Below are positions 23,890 through 25,475 of a stretch of DNA of 25,475 bases, piece after piece (positions within the stretch are counted from its first letter, which is position 1; each line of letters opens with the position of its first letter). Source of the stretch: Prevotellaceae bacterium (GTDB taxonomy: Bacteria > Bacteroidota > Bacteroidia > Bacteroidales > Paludibacteraceae); NCBI GenBank assembly GCA_031270565.1, contig JAISXJ010000009.1, positions 1-25,475 on the forward strand, written 5' to 3'. The notes under the pieces are model-generated. The model was not told the DNA's origin, searched no databases, and was given only the letters and a program-made list of their open reading frames with translations. The position numbers and the translations under genes were made by a program.

Positions 23890-24435
23890 TTATTGTGGGT
23901 TTTTCCAATTTTTGCGTAAAATACGTGTAAAATGTTCGGTACGGATTTCATCCGTCAAAGGAACAAATTTATTGTGTTCACTGTGGTGATAAATAAAACC
24001 ACATTTTTCCTGCACCCGCCTCGATTTTTCGTTACCATCGAAATAACCGCACCAGATTGCCGATAAATTCAGGTCTTCAAATCCGTAACGTAACAATTCC
24101 CGTACTGCTTCGGGAATTAAACCCTGCCCCCAAAACGGTTCGCCAATCCAATAACCGATTTCGCTCTCGTCTCCCATCATTTCGATAGAGTGCTTACTTT
24201 GTGGAGGAATAAACCCAATACTTCCAATGGCTTCACTTGTTTCTTTCAGTACTACAGCATAGGTTTCGTCAGCAGACATGACTGTTCTAATGATTTCGCG
24301 GCTGTATTCGACACTTGTATGTGGTTGCCAACCTGAAATGGTACCTATATTCGGATTTTTTGCATACTTGTAAAGCGATTCTGCATCGTTTTCCTGCCAA
24401 GCCCTTAAAATCAAACGTTTTGTTTGTAATTCCAT
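23890..24435 (-). CDS. GNAT N-acetyltransferase, RimJ/RimL type, inside the AbiE operon
   Basis: This is a 181-residue acetyltransferase of the Acetyltransf_3 type. It starts MELQTKRLILRAW, has the strand AIGSIGFI (69-76), the acetyl-CoA loop GYWIGEPFWGQGLIPEAVREL (94-114) and the closing NEKSRRVQEKCGF. Members acetylate protein N-termini, antibiotics or small amines; the substrate is unknown. It is placed between antitoxin and toxin genes with gaps of 25 bases on each side, so all three are likely on one transcript. It may be a passenger or a functional third component. Confidence 0.88.
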   Translation of the reverse strand: MELQTKRLILRAWQENDAESLYKYAKNPNIGTISGWQPHTSVEYSREIIRTVMSADETYAVVLKETSEAIGSIGFIPPQSKHSIEMMGDESEIGYWIGEPFWGQGLIPEAVRELLRYGFEDLNLSAIWCGYFDGNEKSRRVQEKCGFIYHHSEHNKFVPLTDEIRTEHFTRILRKNWKNPQ

Positions 24436-24460
24436 ATTCTTCTATTTTATCACACTAAAA

Positions 24461-25108
24461 TCACAGTTCAGACAACAATTTCAATAAATGCGTTAATTCC
24501 CCCTTCTTTCTTCCTACCTCAATACATTCTCTAATTATTTCAGTATCAACGCTCTGCAAAACAGAGAAATCTATCCTCAAATCGTCTTCTAAAAATTGCT
24601 GCATTGCTTTTTCTGATTTGATGTTCAAATGTGGCGTCGCCAAAATCAAATCGCACAATGCCTTTTCTGGCGTGGCAATCAAAAAAGTGTATTCGGATTC
24701 CGCTGTGTATTGATTTTTAACGGTTTGCTGACTGATTCCGATAGCATAATAAGCTTGCGGAACGACAATATACTCAAATCGTCCAAGCGAGTTTTCAAAT
24801 TGCTTTGCACGCTTGAAAGTTGCTGAACGTACCACATAAACCCTTTCGGGTATCAAGCCGTAGAATGATAATGCCGTTTCATAAGAAACGTAGGAAGGCC
24901 CGTATAAATGATTGGCAATGAGTTCTCTCGATAGTGTTTTGCGACTAATATCAGGCGATACGACAAATAAACCGTTCTTCAAACGAATCAATTCGCCGTT
25001 TTGTTCCATTCTTGCCACTTTGTTGCGTGGAAAGTTGTAATTGCCAATCACTTCGTACAAAACAGCATTGTCAATCGGTATATTTCCAAACTTTTCAAGT
25101 ACATTCAT
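24461..25108 (-). CDS. abiEi: AbiEi-family antitoxin / transcriptional regulator
   Basis: This is a 215-residue protein. The N-terminal winged helix (about 13-50, with NFPRNKVARMEQNGELIRLKNGLFVV) binds DNA and represses the operon in this family. The C-terminal part has the AbiEi blocks YVSYETALSFYGLIPERVYV (74-92) and ATPEKALCDLILA (145-157). The start at 25108 follows family N-termini; the frame is open ten codons further to 25138, but that would place translation over the promoter box at 25135-25143. Inverted repeats for self-repression were not found with confidence. Confidence 0.88.
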   Translation of the reverse strand: MNVLEKFGNIPIDNAVLYEVIGNYNFPRNKVARMEQNGELIRLKNGLFVVSPDISRKTLSRELIANHLYGPSYVSYETALSFYGLIPERVYVVRSATFKRAKQFENSLGRFEYIVVPQAYYAIGISQQTVKNQYTAESEYTFLIATPEKALCDLILATPHLNIKSEKAMQQFLEDDLRIDFSVLQSVDTEIIRECIEVGRKKGELTHLLKLLSEL

Positions 25109-25134
25109 TTTAATAAAGATTAAAAATTCACGTC

Positions 25135-25143
25135 GCAAAGATA
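25135..25143 (-). promoter_or_regulatory. Promoter -7 box for the AbiE operon
   Basis: On the minus strand this reads TATCTTTGC, a perfect TAnnTTTGC match, 26 bases before the ATG at 25108. The -33 box is not clear. It would drive antitoxin, acetyltransferase and toxin. Confidence 0.65.
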
Positions 25144-25288
25144 GTGGTTTTTTCCTATATAGTTGATTTTATTTCAACTTTCTGCGCAAAAAAACAGTAA
25201 AATTTCAATAGATAATAGCGAAAAACTCCAATTAACTGTCGAAATTCTGCTATTTACGCCCTTTCAGCCCTGCGCTTGCAGAGTCTTA

Positions 25289-25475
25289 CCATTTACCCCT
25301 CGTTTGTAACGAGACAGAGAGACGCACTGCCCATTGGCTACGCCGAGGGTTGTTTCGTGTCATCTGTGTTCTGTTTTTCCTTTGATATTTATGCCCTAAC
25401 GGGCAAAAACGCCTGCTTAAAGCCGTTTTTTCTATTGATATTGAAGCCGTAACCGGCTAATAGCGCACATTATTC
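25289..25475. repeat. Dispersed REP-like repeats at the right end
   Basis: No gene is seen from 25144 to 25475. Bases 25289-25312 repeat the catttacccctcg phrase and hairpin of 128-152. Bases 25357-25408 are the reverse complement of 9989-10040 (50 of 52). Two short units follow each other here: 'TTTGATATT' with GCCC-TAAC-GGGC (25393-25404) and 'TATTGATATT' with AGCCG-TAAC-CGGCT (25445-25458). The two stems differ by paired changes that keep base pairing. The block runs to the window edge. Confidence 0.7.

Noticed and set aside
22966..23989. Plus-strand frames opposite the AbiEii toxin gene
   Set aside because: They mirror the conserved nucleotidyltransferase frame and show no domain pattern.

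Overview
The window looks like a chromosomal segment of a member of the Bacteroidota, most likely order Bacteroidales. The evidence is promoter -7 boxes of the TAnnTTTGC type ahead of several genes, the type 9 secretion (T9SS) translocon gene sprA directly after ruvA, surface proteins with T9SS C-terminal sorting domains, SusE/DUF4878-style small lipoproteins, and intergenic filler repeats typical of this order. No genus can be named from the sequence alone. There are no rRNA, tRNA, CRISPR or prophage features.

Layout. (1) 1-250: intergenic repeat filler and a promoter. (2) 251-5293: a cobalamin riboswitch, a long leader carrying a hairpin element, then three exported proteins: a DUF4465 lipoprotein-like protein and two T9SS cargo proteins with near-identical ends and different middles. 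The unit closes with a strong intrinsic terminator at 5261-5293. (3) 5382-9936: a sigma-54 activator gene with its own promoter, followed by five closely spaced genes: FabZ-like hotdog protein, O6-methylguanine methyltransferase, DgkA-type kinase, ComF and a membrane glycosyltransferase. (4) 9937-10358: repeat-rich gap with the ruvA promoter. (5) 10359-19552: ruvA, sprA (7.4 kb) and a metallo-beta-lactamase-fold hydrolase. (6) 19547-21599, minus strand: a cytidylate-kinase-like protein with a C-terminal extension resembling the ParB/sulfiredoxin fold, and phosphate acetyltransferase. (7) 21757-22935, plus strand: a YiiX-like papain-fold lipoprotein and a DUF4878 lipoprotein, then a long palindrome. 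(8) 23025-25143, minus strand: an AbiE-type toxin-antitoxin pair with a GNAT acetyltransferase gene between antitoxin and toxin. (9) 25144-25475: intergenic repeats, some matching those of regions 1 and 4.

How the genes fit together. The B12 riboswitch suggests that the 880-5225 operon is switched off by cobalamin, so its three envelope proteins should serve capture of cobamides at the cell surface. The two cargo proteins (and perhaps the DUF4465 protein) end in T9SS sorting domains, and the outer-membrane channel of that system, SprA, is encoded in the same window. No TonB receptor (BtuB) or ABC transporter lies in the operon, so uptake itself must be encoded elsewhere. The most unusual points are this transporter-free B12-controlled T9SS operon, two structured DNA/RNA elements inside it (712-824 and 3193-3333), the kinase/ParB-like fusion, and the acetyltransferase lodged in the AbiE operon.
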